NCBI GenBank assembly: GCA_017303475.1
Contig: JAFLBO010000006.1
Location: forward strand, 124,001 to 188,000
Reading direction: 5' to 3'
DNA from: Chitinophagales bacterium
Lineage (GTDB): Bacteria; Bacteroidota; Bacteroidia; Chitinophagales; Saprospiraceae
DNA: 64,000 nucleotides
Part shown: positions 33,137 to 42,172 of the stretch, one piece after another
Layout: every line of letters begins with the position of its first letter
Numbering within the stretch: the stretch's first letter is position 1
Notes under the pieces: model-generated
The model's input: the letters and a program-made list of their open reading frames with translations, nothing else
The model's database searches: none
What the model was told of the DNA's origin: nothing
Made by a program: the position numbers and the translations under genes

Positions 33137-34771
33137 ATGATGTATCGATTCCGTCAACCGATTCTTTTGCTAGTCCTTCTGTTCGGCTTTTCCTCCGCTT
33201 TATTTGCCCAAATGGCGGGTCCTGCACCTCAAACCGAGTTGCGCGGCGCTTGGGTTGCTACCGTTGCCAACATTGATTTTCCTTCCCGCCCGGGCTTGAG
33301 CGTCAACGAAATCAAGGTGGAGTTCGACAGTCTCATGGATGTGCTGAAGGCTATGAACATGAATGCTGTATTTGTACAAATCAGGCCTGCCGGCGATGCA
33401 TTCTACAAATCCGGCACCGTGCCCATGAGTAAATTTCTGGTAGGACGACAAGGCGCCATGCTGGATGATTCCCTTTTCGATCCGCTGGAATACATGATCA
33501 AAGCAGCCCACGATCGTCGTATGGAATTCCATGCCTGGATGAACCCATACCGCGCCACTTTTGATCCGGATACCTCGGCGCTGGACCCTTCCCACCCGCT
33601 CCGGGCATTACCTAACCGCAGAAAAGCGGAATGGTTCTTCAAATACGGCAATAAATGGTACTTCAACCCGGCCAGCCCCTCCGTGCGCCAATACCTGGTG
33701 AATGTGGTGAAAGATGTGGTGCTCAGGTACGATGTGGATGGCATTCATTTCGACGACTACTTTTACCCATACAAGGAAAAGGATTTTGACCTGGATGAAG
33801 CCCTGGACGATTACGACAGCTTTGCTACCGGGAAACACAACTTTACAGACATTGGCGATTGGCGCCGGAACAATGTCAATGTGCTGATTGAAACGGTTTC
33901 TCAAACCATTAAAAAATACAAACCTTATGTCAAATTTGGCATCGGGCCCTTTGGCGTGTGGCGCAACAAAGAACGCGACCCCGAACGCGGCTCCGATACC
34001 CGGGCGGGCGTTACCTGCTACGACGACCTTTATGCCGATGTGCTGCTCTGGCTCGAAAAAGGCTGGATAGATTACGTGGCGCCCCAGATTTACTGGAGCA
34101 TTGGTTTCCCTCCGGCCGACTACGAAATTCTGGTAGACTGGTGGAGCAAACACCTGTACGGCAAACAACTGTATGTAGGGCATGCCGCTTATAAAATCAA
34201 CAACTCCGCCAACGACAGCAACTGGCAAAACGAGGATGAAATCAGCAAACAAATAGCCCTCAACCGCGCCAATCCAAAGGTAAGCGGCAGTATTTTCTTC
34301 TCGGTAAAACCACTGCTGCGCAACCCCCTGGGCGTGCAGGATACCTTGATGAATGTGCTGTTTAAACACCCATCGCTGATGCCGCCCATGCCATCACTTT
34401 CCAAGGTGTTGCCGGCTAAATCAACCATTTGCCGGGTAAAAGGCACCCCAAGCACCGTTCAGCTCACCTGGAACCTTTGCGAACTGCTCACAGCGGATGA
34501 AATGCCTTTTTATTTCGCCCTCTACCGTTTCGACGGGGAGGGCGTTGGGAAGTTCGACCAGCCACGGAACCTGTTGGGATTCACCCCTTTCTACGCAGAC
34601 AAGTGGTATTTTGAAGACCATACCGCCGTGGAAGGGGAGTATTACACCTATGTAGTGGTTGGGTTCAATCGCGCCAACGTCAGCAGCTACCCCAGTGATC
34701 CGGTATTTGTGAAGAAAACCAAGAAAAAAGCCAAGAAAAAGCGCCGTTTCTGGGGGTATTTACTGGGGTAA
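33137..34771 (+). CDS. Exported glycosyl hydrolase-like 10 (GHL10 / DUF187) protein
   Basis: 544 aa, with a signal peptide ending about residue 24 (FAQ-M); a second ATG follows immediately at 33140. The GHL10 barrel spans about 33-400: ELRGAWVATVANIDFPS, VFVQIRPAGDAFY, HAWMNPYRA, DGIHFDDYFYPY (with catalytic-type acids) and YVAPQIYWS. In E. coli the family member DigH hydrolyses denuded peptidoglycan glycans, so a wall-remodelling role is plausible (inference). A fibronectin-like domain (about 435-530) precedes an unusual Lys/Arg-rich tail (KKTKKKAKKKRRFW). Confidence 0.85.
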   Translation: MMYRFRQPILLLVLLFGFSSALFAQMAGPAPQTELRGAWVATVANIDFPSRPGLSVNEIKVEFDSLMDVLKAMNMNAVFVQIRPAGDAFYKSGTVPMSKFLVGRQGAMLDDSLFDPLEYMIKAAHDRRMEFHAWMNPYRATFDPDTSALDPSHPLRALPNRRKAEWFFKYGNKWYFNPASPSVRQYLVNVVKDVVLRYDVDGIHFDDYFYPYKEKDFDLDEALDDYDSFATGKHNFTDIGDWRRNNVNVLIETVSQTIKKYKPYVKFGIGPFGVWRNKERDPERGSDTRAGVTCYDDLYADVLLWLEKGWIDYVAPQIYWSIGFPPADYEILVDWWSKHLYGKQLYVGHAAYKINNSANDSNWQNEDEISKQIALNRANPKVSGSIFFSVKPLLRNPLGVQDTLMNVLFKHPSLMPPMPSLSKVLPAKSTICRVKGTPSTVQLTWNLCELLTADEMPFYFALYRFDGEGVGKFDQPRNLLGFTPFYADKWYFEDHTAVEGEYYTYVVVGFNRANVSSYPSDPVFVKKTKKKAKKKRRFWGYLLG

Positions 34772-34807
34772 AGGCACGAAGTGCAGGAAGACACAAAGGC
34801 ACGAAGG

Positions 34808-34896
34808 CACAAAGTTTGGATAGCGTCCTTCGGCCACCCCAAAAGCGAAGGCTATATTTGGCTGATGCCAAATATAGCCTTCGCTTTTGGGGTGGC
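34808..34896. repeat. Left flanking repeat with perfect 30-bp-arm hairpin
   Basis: A 30-nt sequence (34808-34837, containing GGATAGCGTCCTTCGGCCAC) is identical to 37077-37106. It leads into a perfect hairpin: arms 34833-34862 and 34867-34896 with loop TGAT. A copy lies on each side of the beta-helix gene at 35025-37061. Confidence 0.9.
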
Positions 34897-35024
34897 TTAC
34901 TTAGGGTGTCCAAATAAATTCTGCGTAACTGGTCACCGAAAACTCAAGTTCAATCCATATAATGAACTTTATACCTTTTATCTTGCGATTTCCCATTTAC
35001 TTTTATTTTCCTACAACGCTCAAC

Positions 35025-37061
35025 ATGAAACACATTCTCCCGCTTCTGTTCCTATCCCTGTCTCTGCAAGCGCAGTCTATTTTTTACGTGAACCAGGCTG
35101 TTTCCGGCGGACAGCAAAACGGCGCCAACTGGGCCAATGCTTTTTCTGACCTCCAACAGGCTTTAGCCCTGGCAAACTATGGAGATGAAGTATGGGTAGC
35201 CAAGGGGCAATATTTCCCAACCGCTTCAACCAATAGAACCATTTCATTTGTGTGGAAAAATGGTGTGAAGCTGTACGGTGGTTTTGATGGAACAGAGTTA
35301 AATGTCTCAGAAAGAGACTACGAGTTGAATGAAACCATTTTAAGCGGAAACATAGGTGGTCCGGAGGGTACAGACAATTCCTATCATGTAATGTATGGCG
35401 CCGGGTTGGATAGTACCAGTGTGCTGGATGGCTTTACCATTACACATGGCATTGCTAATGGCGACGAGCCGCCCTCCACGAACGAAAGAGGTGGTGGCTT
35501 GTTGCTGGAGTCTTCCTTTAATGGTAGCATCAGCGCTCCTCAAATAACCAATTGCCGTTTTGCCAATAATTATGCCCAATACGGAGGAGGTGTGTACTGT
35601 GCCTGGGATGGAGGGAATCTGCTCAATCCGGTTTTCAAAAATTGCATTTTTGATGGCAACCGGGTACTTTTTTCCGGTGGCGGACTGTACAAAGCCGGCC
35701 CTGGACTATCCTATAAACCCTATGTATTCGAACAATGCACTTTTACAAAAAACTCCACTTATCTGATGCATGGAGGGGGTATTTTTATGGTTGAAAATGA
35801 ATCCACCACCATATTCAAAAACTGTTTGTTTGAAAAGGATACTTCAGGTTTTGGCATTGGTGGAGCTGTTTACTTTACGCATGATAAAGATTGTTCTCTG
35901 TTGGTTGAAGGGGGGACTTTTAAGGGGAATTATGGAAGTGAAACAAGCGCGATTTATATGGAAAGCAACATCGGCATGACTTCCAATTCCATTTTTCAAC
36001 TGAAAAACTGCCAGTTTCGAGAGAATAAGGCTCAAACTTTTGGAACGGTTTTCGTTTCCGGTTACCAGCTTGATTCTGACATATTTAACTGCCAATTTGA
36101 GGGTAACATTGTCTCTAACTACTGTACTGGGGTGCGAATTGGAGCAGATGCTTTAAATCTACATGTAGGTAATTGCACCTTTATTGAGAACAAGAGTACC
36201 GTCCCTACCGGGACAGTGTATACATTCAGAGCTTCTGGTAATCATATGTTAAGTAATTTCACCAATTGCCTGTTTGCCAAGAACCAATCCGGTATTGCCT
36301 GTACACCAGGTGATGGTGCACAATGCGAAGTGCGTATTACGAATTGCACATTCTATGAAAATGGGGAAATTGTATTCGAAAAAAGAAATTCTCCGGCTGG
36401 ATCATTGGGTTATAATAACTGGTACATCAATAATTGTATTATCGTAGACGATGCCACCTTTGATAAGATGTTTTCAGATTACACGATTTTTGCTGCAGAT
36501 ATGGATGGGTATTTTATTGACTATACTTATCTAAGTCTTGACGATGAAGTGAGTCCTAAATATCCTTTTGGAGATCATACGGTCTTTAACTTTATACCAG
36601 ACTTTGTTAGCATTGAAAACAATGATTTTCATGTACAAACCTGTGATTCTACGGTGAATAAGGGCTTGAATACATTAGTTGACTCCCTTGGGCTTACAAC
36701 AGATTTGGATGGAAATCCAAGAATTCGTTTCCAGCAGGTTGACTTAGGCGCCTATGAAGTGCAGGATTCCTGTCTGATGATAGCCACAGCAGAACCAGAT
36801 AACCGCAACAGTGTGATTTCCCTTTCACCTAATCCGGTTCGTTCAGGCACAGCATTGACTGTTTCTGTTCCACATGGACCTTCCGAAAAGATTTCCTGGA
36901 CTATTTATGATGTTGCGGGAAGAACTTTTTCTTCAGGTATTACTTCCTTACGCGAATCAGGCGTCTTTACTCTAAGTGGGCCGTCCATTGCTGGATTATA
37001 TTTTTTGGAACTACGATCTGGCGATTGGAACGCAAGTTCAAAAATCCTGGTAACAGAATAA
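35025..37061 (+). CDS. T9SS type A beta-helix surface protein (paralogue of the 14.8-kb gene)
   Basis: 678 aa from the ATG at 35025, which opens directly on a signal peptide (LSLQAQ-S); the upstream in-frame start adds an unlikely hydrophobic run. The opening FYVNQAVSGGQQNGANWANAF...GDEVWVAKGQYFPT and the later KLYGGF(D)G.E...SERD, LSGNIGGP and DGFTITHGIANG blocks mirror the protein at 14768-17704. Beta-helix turns with GGG(L/V)Y and NC.F run to about residue 590. There are no SprB repeats. A type A sorting domain ends the protein (LSPNPVRSGTALTVSV... AGLYFLELRSG). Base composition is AT-richer than the neighbours, and 30-nt direct repeats bracket it, suggesting insertion as a cassette. Confidence 0.85.
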   Translation: MKHILPLLFLSLSLQAQSIFYVNQAVSGGQQNGANWANAFSDLQQALALANYGDEVWVAKGQYFPTASTNRTISFVWKNGVKLYGGFDGTELNVSERDYELNETILSGNIGGPEGTDNSYHVMYGAGLDSTSVLDGFTITHGIANGDEPPSTNERGGGLLLESSFNGSISAPQITNCRFANNYAQYGGGVYCAWDGGNLLNPVFKNCIFDGNRVLFSGGGLYKAGPGLSYKPYVFEQCTFTKNSTYLMHGGGIFMVENESTTIFKNCLFEKDTSGFGIGGAVYFTHDKDCSLLVEGGTFKGNYGSETSAIYMESNIGMTSNSIFQLKNCQFRENKAQTFGTVFVSGYQLDSDIFNCQFEGNIVSNYCTGVRIGADALNLHVGNCTFIENKSTVPTGTVYTFRASGNHMLSNFTNCLFAKNQSGIACTPGDGAQCEVRITNCTFYENGEIVFEKRNSPAGSLGYNNWYINNCIIVDDATFDKMFSDYTIFAADMDGYFIDYTYLSLDDEVSPKYPFGDHTVFNFIPDFVSIENNDFHVQTCDSTVNKGLNTLVDSLGLTTDLDGNPRIRFQQVDLGAYEVQDSCLMIATAEPDNRNSVISLSPNPVRSGTALTVSVPHGPSEKISWTIYDVAGRTFSSGITSLRESGVFTLSGPSIAGLYFLELRSGDWNASSKILVTE

Positions 37062-37076
37062 GGAGCTACACAACGA

Positions 37077-37154
37077 CACAAAGTTTGGATAGCGTCCTTC
37101 GGCCACTTATCATTGCGAAGGCTATTTTTGGCGTCAGCCAAATATAGCCTTCGC
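37077..37154. repeat. Right flanking repeat and hairpin
   Basis: 37077-37106 is identical to 34808-34837. The hairpin GCGAAGGCTATTTTTGGC (37115-37132) with 37137-37154 has one mismatch and shares its arm sequence with the left copy, but lacks the outer 12 bp. Confidence 0.88.
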
Positions 37155-37187
37155 GCCTTAGTGCCTTTGCGCCTTCGTGTACCTCGT

Positions 37188-37232
37188 GCTTAAACTGAGA
37201 GTCTCACTCAAAGTGAGACTCTCAGTTTAAGC
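37188..37232. repeat. TTAAACTGAGAGTCTCACT hairpin, copy 1
   Basis: 21-bp perfect stem (37188-37208 / 37212-37232) with loop CAA. The same hairpin recurs at 40621-40669. A GCGTCTCTCCGCCTCTGCGG segment follows (37240-37259), related to the 14.64-kb repeat. The whole 336-nt gap 37062-37397 is repeats plus the comEC promoter. Confidence 0.85.
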
Positions 37233-37326
37233 ACCTCCGCGTCTCTCCGCCTCTGCGGTAAAAATTACTCCGAGACTGCCTCTTCGCACCCCGTGCGTTC
37301 CCAATAAAAATTTTTGGCATTGCCTA

Positions 37327-37358
37327 TTGCATGCTTCCCCCTTTTCCCCTTAACTTTG
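37327..37358 (+). promoter_or_regulatory. Full Bacteroidota promoter of the comEC operon
   Basis: TTG at 37327-37329 lies 21 nt before an exact TAnnTTTG box (TAACTTTG, 37351-37358), with a leader of about 35 nt to the ATG at 37398. Confidence 0.65.
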
Positions 37359-37397
37359 ATATTATTTACCCCCTAGACCCCCAGAGAAATATGCCAA

Positions 37398-39476
37398 ATG
37401 AATCCGCACGAGGTTCCCTGCCTCCGTTTGTTTTTCCCCTTCGCCATAGGCCTGGGCCTGGGCGCCTGGCTCGAAACACCCATCCCTGCCCTCAGAGGTA
37501 TACTCACCCTCTTCCTCCTGCTCGGTGTATGGTTGTCTGTACGCCAGTTCTCCTATCAGTACCGCTGGCTGTTTGGATTGTACCTGCACTTTTGCCTGGT
37601 TGTTTTTGCTTACGATCACTACATCAGGCACAATGAAGGCAGGCAGCCCCTGCATTTCAGCGCACACCTCCCGCAAGCCCGCGCCTTTGTTGGCACAGTG
37701 TATGCCGCGCCTGCTGTAGGCCAAAAGGTCAAGATCCCTGTCCGGCTGCACAGCCTGCAAATAGCCGGAGCAGATACCTTTCTTCAAGCCTCCGGGCACG
37801 TCATGCTGCTTCTGGAGCCGGGTCCTCAAACCGATAGCATCCGCTATGGCGATGAACTGGCATTCAGAGGCGAAGTAACCCAGGTGGAAGGCCCTAAAAA
37901 CCCGCATGCCTTTGACTACCGCCAATACCTGCATTTCCAAAATATTCATTATCAGGCATTTATTGCCAAAGACTCCTGCGTGCGCACGGGCAGGCGCGAG
38001 GGCTGGGCTATCTGGCGCTGGGCTTATGCCGCCAGAGCCCATTTGCTACAGCGCCTGGCGGCCTATTTTCCTGAAAAAGCCGAATACGCCGTGGCCTCTG
38101 CCTTGCTGGTAGGCTACACGGAAGACCTCTCCGACGAGCTACGCACCGCTTACGCAGAAACAGGTTCCATGCACGCCCTGGCGGTTTCCGGTACGCATAT
38201 CGGGATGTTGTACGTGGGACTGATGTTTCTCGTTGGTCGCTTACGACTCCGCGGGCGGTTCGGGCGACTTGCTGAAACGGGGCTGATTTTGCTTGGTATC
38301 TGGGCTTTTACCTTCGTAACTGGCGCTACGGCTTCCGTTCTGAGGGCTTCGGTGATGTTCAGCGTGTATTTGCTGGGTAAGGCTTTCTGGCGCGAGGCTT
38401 CGGCCTGGAACGTGTTGCCTGCCTCGGCTTTGATGTTGCTGATGTACAACCCTTATTTACTGTTTGATGTGGGGTTTCAGTTGTCGTACAGCGCCGTAGC
38501 GGGCATGGTTTTTTTCTATCCGCGTTTCTACAAGCTGTTCCCGCCTATGTCGCGCTGGCTGGATGAGCCCCTGAAGGTATTGTTGGTGGGTGTTTCTGCC
38601 CAATTAGGCACCTTGCCGCTCACCTTGTATTATTTCCATCAGTTTCCGGTGTATTTCTGGCTTTCCGGCTGGGTAGTGGTGCTGGTGGGCGCTATTTTCT
38701 TGTGGGGAGGCGCTGTGTTGATTTTGCTGGATGCCTGTTCCCAAACCGCCGCCGATGCCCTGGGCTGGCTTTTGTTCCAGATGCTGCACTGGATGAACAA
38801 GAGCATTTTCTGGATCCAGCAATTGCCGGGAGCGGTTTGGCGCAACATCTGGATACCGCTGTGGTTGCTGCCGTTTGTTTTCCTGGGACTCGTTTTTGCC
38901 GGCGCTGCCCTGGCCACACGTCGCGGCAAATGGCTCATGGGCCTGGCTGCCGTACTCATCGTGTGCGGCATCCAGCAAGGCCTGGCCACCTGGCGCCACC
39001 AGCGACAAGCAGAAGTATATGTCTATTGCGTCAAAGACGGCCGGTTGATGGATTTCTTCCTCGGTGAAACAGCCATTACCCTGAGCGATACCCTCAGTGA
39101 AAAACAGGAAAATTTTGCGTCAAATGCCAACCGCATAGCGCATGGCATCCGGGAAAAAGTGCTGCTGCGTCCGGGTCCGGCGCTGTGTTTCACTCATCCA
39201 CAACTTTATGTGCAAGGGCCATACATCCAGTTTTTAACCCAACGCATGGCCCTGCTTGATCCCGGGCATCCGCAACCAAAATTGCCGGTAGAGGTGACTG
39301 TTTTATCCAAAAATCTGCGGCCGCCTCCTGCTCCCTGGCCCTGCCAACTCCTGCTGCTGGATGCTACCAATAAAAAAGGTCAGCTCCAACGCTGGCAGGA
39401 ATCCGGCGCGCGCCTGGGTTTTGCCACCTACAACATCCGCGAAATAGGGGCCTGGCATTACCAGCATCATCCATAA
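37398..39476 (+). CDS. comEC: ComEC/Rec2-family DNA-uptake channel
   Basis: 692 aa with many transmembrane segments. An N-terminal domain (two to three helices plus an OB-like DUF4131 part, about 1-215) precedes the competence domain with MHALAVSGTHIGMLYVGL (about 255-272) and GATASVLRASVMF, then roughly eight further helices to about 545. The C-terminus is a soluble tail of about 150 aa and lacks the metallo-beta-lactamase nuclease domain of B. subtilis ComEC, which is normal for many Bacteroidota. It forms the inner-membrane channel for single-stranded DNA in transformation. A ComEA-like gene follows after 10 nt. Confidence 0.92.
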   Translation: MNPHEVPCLRLFFPFAIGLGLGAWLETPIPALRGILTLFLLLGVWLSVRQFSYQYRWLFGLYLHFCLVVFAYDHYIRHNEGRQPLHFSAHLPQARAFVGTVYAAPAVGQKVKIPVRLHSLQIAGADTFLQASGHVMLLLEPGPQTDSIRYGDELAFRGEVTQVEGPKNPHAFDYRQYLHFQNIHYQAFIAKDSCVRTGRREGWAIWRWAYAARAHLLQRLAAYFPEKAEYAVASALLVGYTEDLSDELRTAYAETGSMHALAVSGTHIGMLYVGLMFLVGRLRLRGRFGRLAETGLILLGIWAFTFVTGATASVLRASVMFSVYLLGKAFWREASAWNVLPASALMLLMYNPYLLFDVGFQLSYSAVAGMVFFYPRFYKLFPPMSRWLDEPLKVLLVGVSAQLGTLPLTLYYFHQFPVYFWLSGWVVVLVGAIFLWGGAVLILLDACSQTAADALGWLLFQMLHWMNKSIFWIQQLPGAVWRNIWIPLWLLPFVFLGLVFAGAALATRRGKWLMGLAAVLIVCGIQQGLATWRHQRQAEVYVYCVKDGRLMDFFLGETAITLSDTLSEKQENFASNANRIAHGIREKVLLRPGPALCFTHPQLYVQGPYIQFLTQRMALLDPGHPQPKLPVEVTVLSKNLRPPPAPWPCQLLLLDATNKKGQLQRWQESGARLGFATYNIREIGAWHYQHHP

Positions 39477-39486
39477 ATCACTCCAT

Positions 39487-40587
39487 ATGAAAACGCAATT
39501 ATTCAACTACCTGCGGTTTACCCGCACCGAACGCCAGGGCACCCTGGCCCTGTTTGTGTTGGCCGGATTGGCCTTATCCATCCCGTCTTTGCTGCGCTAT
39601 TTTCCGCCGGAGCGCAGTCCGGCAGATTTCACGGCGTTTCAGTCAGAATTAGCAGCGCTGGATCAAGCCCCGTCCAGATCTCTGGAACTGTTTTACTTTA
39701 ATCCTAATACCGCCACAACCGCCGAACTTATGCAACTCGGATTATCAGAAAAGCTGGCTGCCACCATCGAAAAGTACCGAAACAAGGGTGGGAAATTCCG
39801 GGAACCTGCTGATTTTGGCAAAATCTGGGGACTCACGGAGGAACAATTCCGCCAATTACTACCCTTCATTCGCATAGGAGGGCAAGCCACACCCGAATGC
39901 AACACACCCACCCCGGAAATTCCGCCTGCTACCGGACCCGAATTGTTCGCATTTGACCTTAATGCAGTAACAGAAGCCGAATTATTCCGAATGGGATTGC
40001 CATCATCGGCTGTAAAAAGCATCCTGAATTACCGGATAAAAGGTGGTGTCTTCAGGAAACCGGATGATTTGAAAAAAATCTACGGCCTCAGTGCCCCGGA
40101 TCTGGAACGCCTGTTGCCTTACGCCCAATGTGCTGCCCCGGAAAAAATGCCTCAAGCACAGGCTCCCAAAATGCCGGAAACCCCCATTCTGGTAGATGTT
40201 AACCTGTCAGGGCTAGAGCAATGGAAAACCTTGCCAGGCATTGGCGAAGCCAGGGCCCGGCAACTCATACAATACCGCGAAAAACTGGGCGGATTCCAAT
40301 CGGTGGAACAAATTGCAGAGATGCGCAGTTTGCCGGACTCCGTTTTCCGTCAGATTCGACCCTGGTTGCACCTCGGAGCCACCCAGTTGCGGAAAATCAA
40401 CCTCAACACCGCCTCCGTAGCTGACTTGGATGCACATCCATACATCTCCAAACGACAAGCGGAACTCATAGTAGCCTACCGCGAGCAACACGGCGCCTAC
40501 CAATCGCCGGATGAAATCGCCCAAATGCGCGCCATCGCAGATCAGGCCTGGCTCAATAAAGTGAAACCTTACCTGGGCGTCCAATAA
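39487..40587 (+). CDS. Membrane-anchored protein with four helix-hairpin-helix units (ComEA-like)
   Basis: 366 aa. One N-terminal transmembrane helix (about 18-37), then four HhH units at about 72-127, 157-212, 237-293 and 304-362. Each has the pattern NLNTA..EL..LG......I..YR.K.GGF..PDDL..I.GL. The third carries the canonical TLPGIGEARARQLI. ComEA proteins bind double-stranded DNA in the periplasm and usually have one or two such motifs; four is more than typical. It probably hands DNA to ComEC, whose gene lies 10 nt upstream. Confidence 0.88.
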   Translation: MKTQLFNYLRFTRTERQGTLALFVLAGLALSIPSLLRYFPPERSPADFTAFQSELAALDQAPSRSLELFYFNPNTATTAELMQLGLSEKLAATIEKYRNKGGKFREPADFGKIWGLTEEQFRQLLPFIRIGGQATPECNTPTPEIPPATGPELFAFDLNAVTEAELFRMGLPSSAVKSILNYRIKGGVFRKPDDLKKIYGLSAPDLERLLPYAQCAAPEKMPQAQAPKMPETPILVDVNLSGLEQWKTLPGIGEARARQLIQYREKLGGFQSVEQIAEMRSLPDSVFRQIRPWLHLGATQLRKINLNTASVADLDAHPYISKRQAELIVAYREQHGAYQSPDEIAQMRAIADQAWLNKVKPYLGVQ

Positions 40588-40592
40588 TTCGG

Positions 40593-40697
40593 AAGGCACG
40601 AAGCGGACGAAGGCGCAGAGGCGCTTAAACTGAGAGTCTCACTCAAAGTGAGACTCTCAGTTTAAGCGCCTCTGCGCCTTCGTCCGCTTCGTGTCTT
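40593..40697. terminator. 105-nt near-perfect palindrome between convergent genes
   Basis: Arms of 51 nt (40593-40643 and 40647-40697) with a CAA loop differ at one position. The core is the TTAAACTGAGAGTCTCACT hairpin seen at 37.19 kb. It starts 6 nt after the ComEA-like stop and ends 6 nt before the amidohydrolase stop, with T/A runs on the right, so it likely ends transcription from both sides. Confidence 0.85.
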
Positions 40698-40702
40698 TAA
40701 AA

Positions 40703-41881
40703 TTAAGTGAGGCGGTGGATGGTGGCTTTTGCATCAAGTTTTCCACCTTCTAAACCCTGAAGCTGGAGCAAGCCCGGAGTTTTCCCGGGCTCAATGCTGC
40801 CCAGGGTATCGTCGAAGCCAAGGGCCTGGGCGCCGTTGAGGGTTGCCCAGCGAAGCAAGGCATCGAAGGGAACATAACTCTGGTAGCGGGTTATGGTTTT
40901 CATTTCTTCCAGTACCGACAATTGCCAGTTGGAGGTCAGAGAGTCGGTTCCGATAGTGAGGCGCGCGCCAGTGTTCAGGAAGGCAGCATAATCTGGCAAA
41001 CGGTTCTCAATGTACAAATTGGCATTGGGGCAGGTAGCCCAGTAAACCTGATCAGACCAGGCCTGTGCGGCCATGATATCCTGCTGAGTGGTGAGGGTAT
41101 TGTGTACAAAAAGGGTACGTACAGCCGGGTTCATGTGCGCCAAAGCGTAATAAATAGAAGGTTGCCCGGTGGATTCAAAGGCATCCATAGAAATGCCGAA
41201 TTTGCCGTAAAAATCCAGAAAACCACCTTTTTTCTCCAGAAAAAGCTCCTGTTCAGGAGGTGTTTCCTGATTATGAATGCTCACCGTAATGCCAGTGCCT
41301 GGGTTTGAAGCATTGATTTTTTGAAAAAGGTTTTTGCTCACAGAATAAGGCGCATGGGGCACCAGAGTGGCGGTAGATCCAGGCGCATGCCGGAGTTGTT
41401 CAAACACCTTCAGGCCATCTGAAAAGGTCTTTTCTGCATTTTCTTCCTGCAAAAAATCAAACATTTCCAGAAATGTATGGTAGCGCATTCGTCCGCGGGA
41501 TTTAACCGCAAACGTATCAGGAGCATTGGAAATGTCGCCCAGCGCCACAATACCACCGTCAAGCATTTCCTGCTCGGCCCGCTGAATGGCATCCTGGATT
41601 TCTTCCTGTGCAGCATTGCGCTTGGTCACCACGCCGGTTATAAACGGAATCAGCCCGGTACCGGTGTCAACCTTCCCTTTCATGTGCGATAATTCCAAGT
41701 GGCAATGGGTATTAACAAAGCCTGGTACCAATACGCCGCTTACGTGGCGCACACTGGCCGGATCATGTTGATCCAGCGACTCAATAACCAGAATTTTTCC
41801 GGAATCATCTGTAATCACCACTGCCCGCTCCAGCGGCTCAGAGGATACAGGGTAAATGAGATCTGCAGTAAATTTATGCAT
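40703..41881 (-). CDS. Amidohydrolase-superfamily deaminase/hydrolase
   Basis: 392 aa. The metal-site motifs are in order: NTHCHLELSH (57-66, with His59 and His61), PHAPYSVS, HNQE, FVHNT and GTDSLTSN, as in the S-adenosylhomocysteine/guanine/cytosine deaminase branch. The N-terminal 50 residues and the C-terminal LGSIEPGKTPGLL form the small beta-sandwich. The substrate is not clear; an aminofutalosine-type or guanine-type deaminase is possible. It is monocistronic and convergent with comEA. Confidence 0.85.
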   Translation of the reverse strand: MHKFTADLIYPVSSEPLERAVVITDDSGKILVIESLDQHDPASVRHVSGVLVPGFVNTHCHLELSHMKGKVDTGTGLIPFITGVVTKRNAAQEEIQDAIQRAEQEMLDGGIVALGDISNAPDTFAVKSRGRMRYHTFLEMFDFLQEENAEKTFSDGLKVFEQLRHAPGSTATLVPHAPYSVSKNLFQKINASNPGTGITVSIHNQETPPEQELFLEKKGGFLDFYGKFGISMDAFESTGQPSIYYALAHMNPAVRTLFVHNTLTTQQDIMAAQAWSDQVYWATCPNANLYIENRLPDYAAFLNTGARLTIGTDSLTSNWQLSVLEEMKTITRYQSYVPFDALLRWATLNGAQALGFDDTLGSIEPGKTPGLLQLQGLEGGKLDAKATIHRLT

Positions 41882-41888
41882 AGGATTG

Positions 41889-42172
41889 ACGGCTTAAGGT
41901 GGACGGCTTACGGTAGACGGTTGACGGCTTACGGTGGACGATGCCTTGTCACCTTGAGCCTGGTTACTTCATTGTGATTAGTTATATAGCTCGAACGTTT
42001 ATTGCGTTTTTCTTTTACTACGACTTATTAGTGGCAACGCCAGACCCTTCGCTACGCTCAAGGTGACAAGGCATCGTCAGTGATTACGCCGCCGTCCACC
42101 GTCCACCGTAAGCCGTTTACCGTCCACCGTCTACCGTCCACCGTAAGCCGTCCACCGTCCATCACCAACTAA
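41889..42172. repeat. Large inverted repeat with GGTGGACGGCTTACGG arms
   Basis: The left arm carries GACGGCTTACGGTGGAC-type tandem units (41889-41939), and the right arm carries the inverse CCGTCCACCGTAAGCCGT units (42093-42168). Just inside, GATGCCTTGTCACCTTGAGC (41940-41959) pairs perfectly with 42056-42075. The AT-rich centre (about 41965-42050) has no gene. It fills the whole 280-nt gap. Confidence 0.88.

Noticed and set aside
41882..42161. Small transposon or MITE with target duplications at the GGTGGACGG element
   Set aside because: No clear target-site duplication or transposase; the arms are tandem repeats also present without the centre elsewhere, so it is listed as a repeat only.
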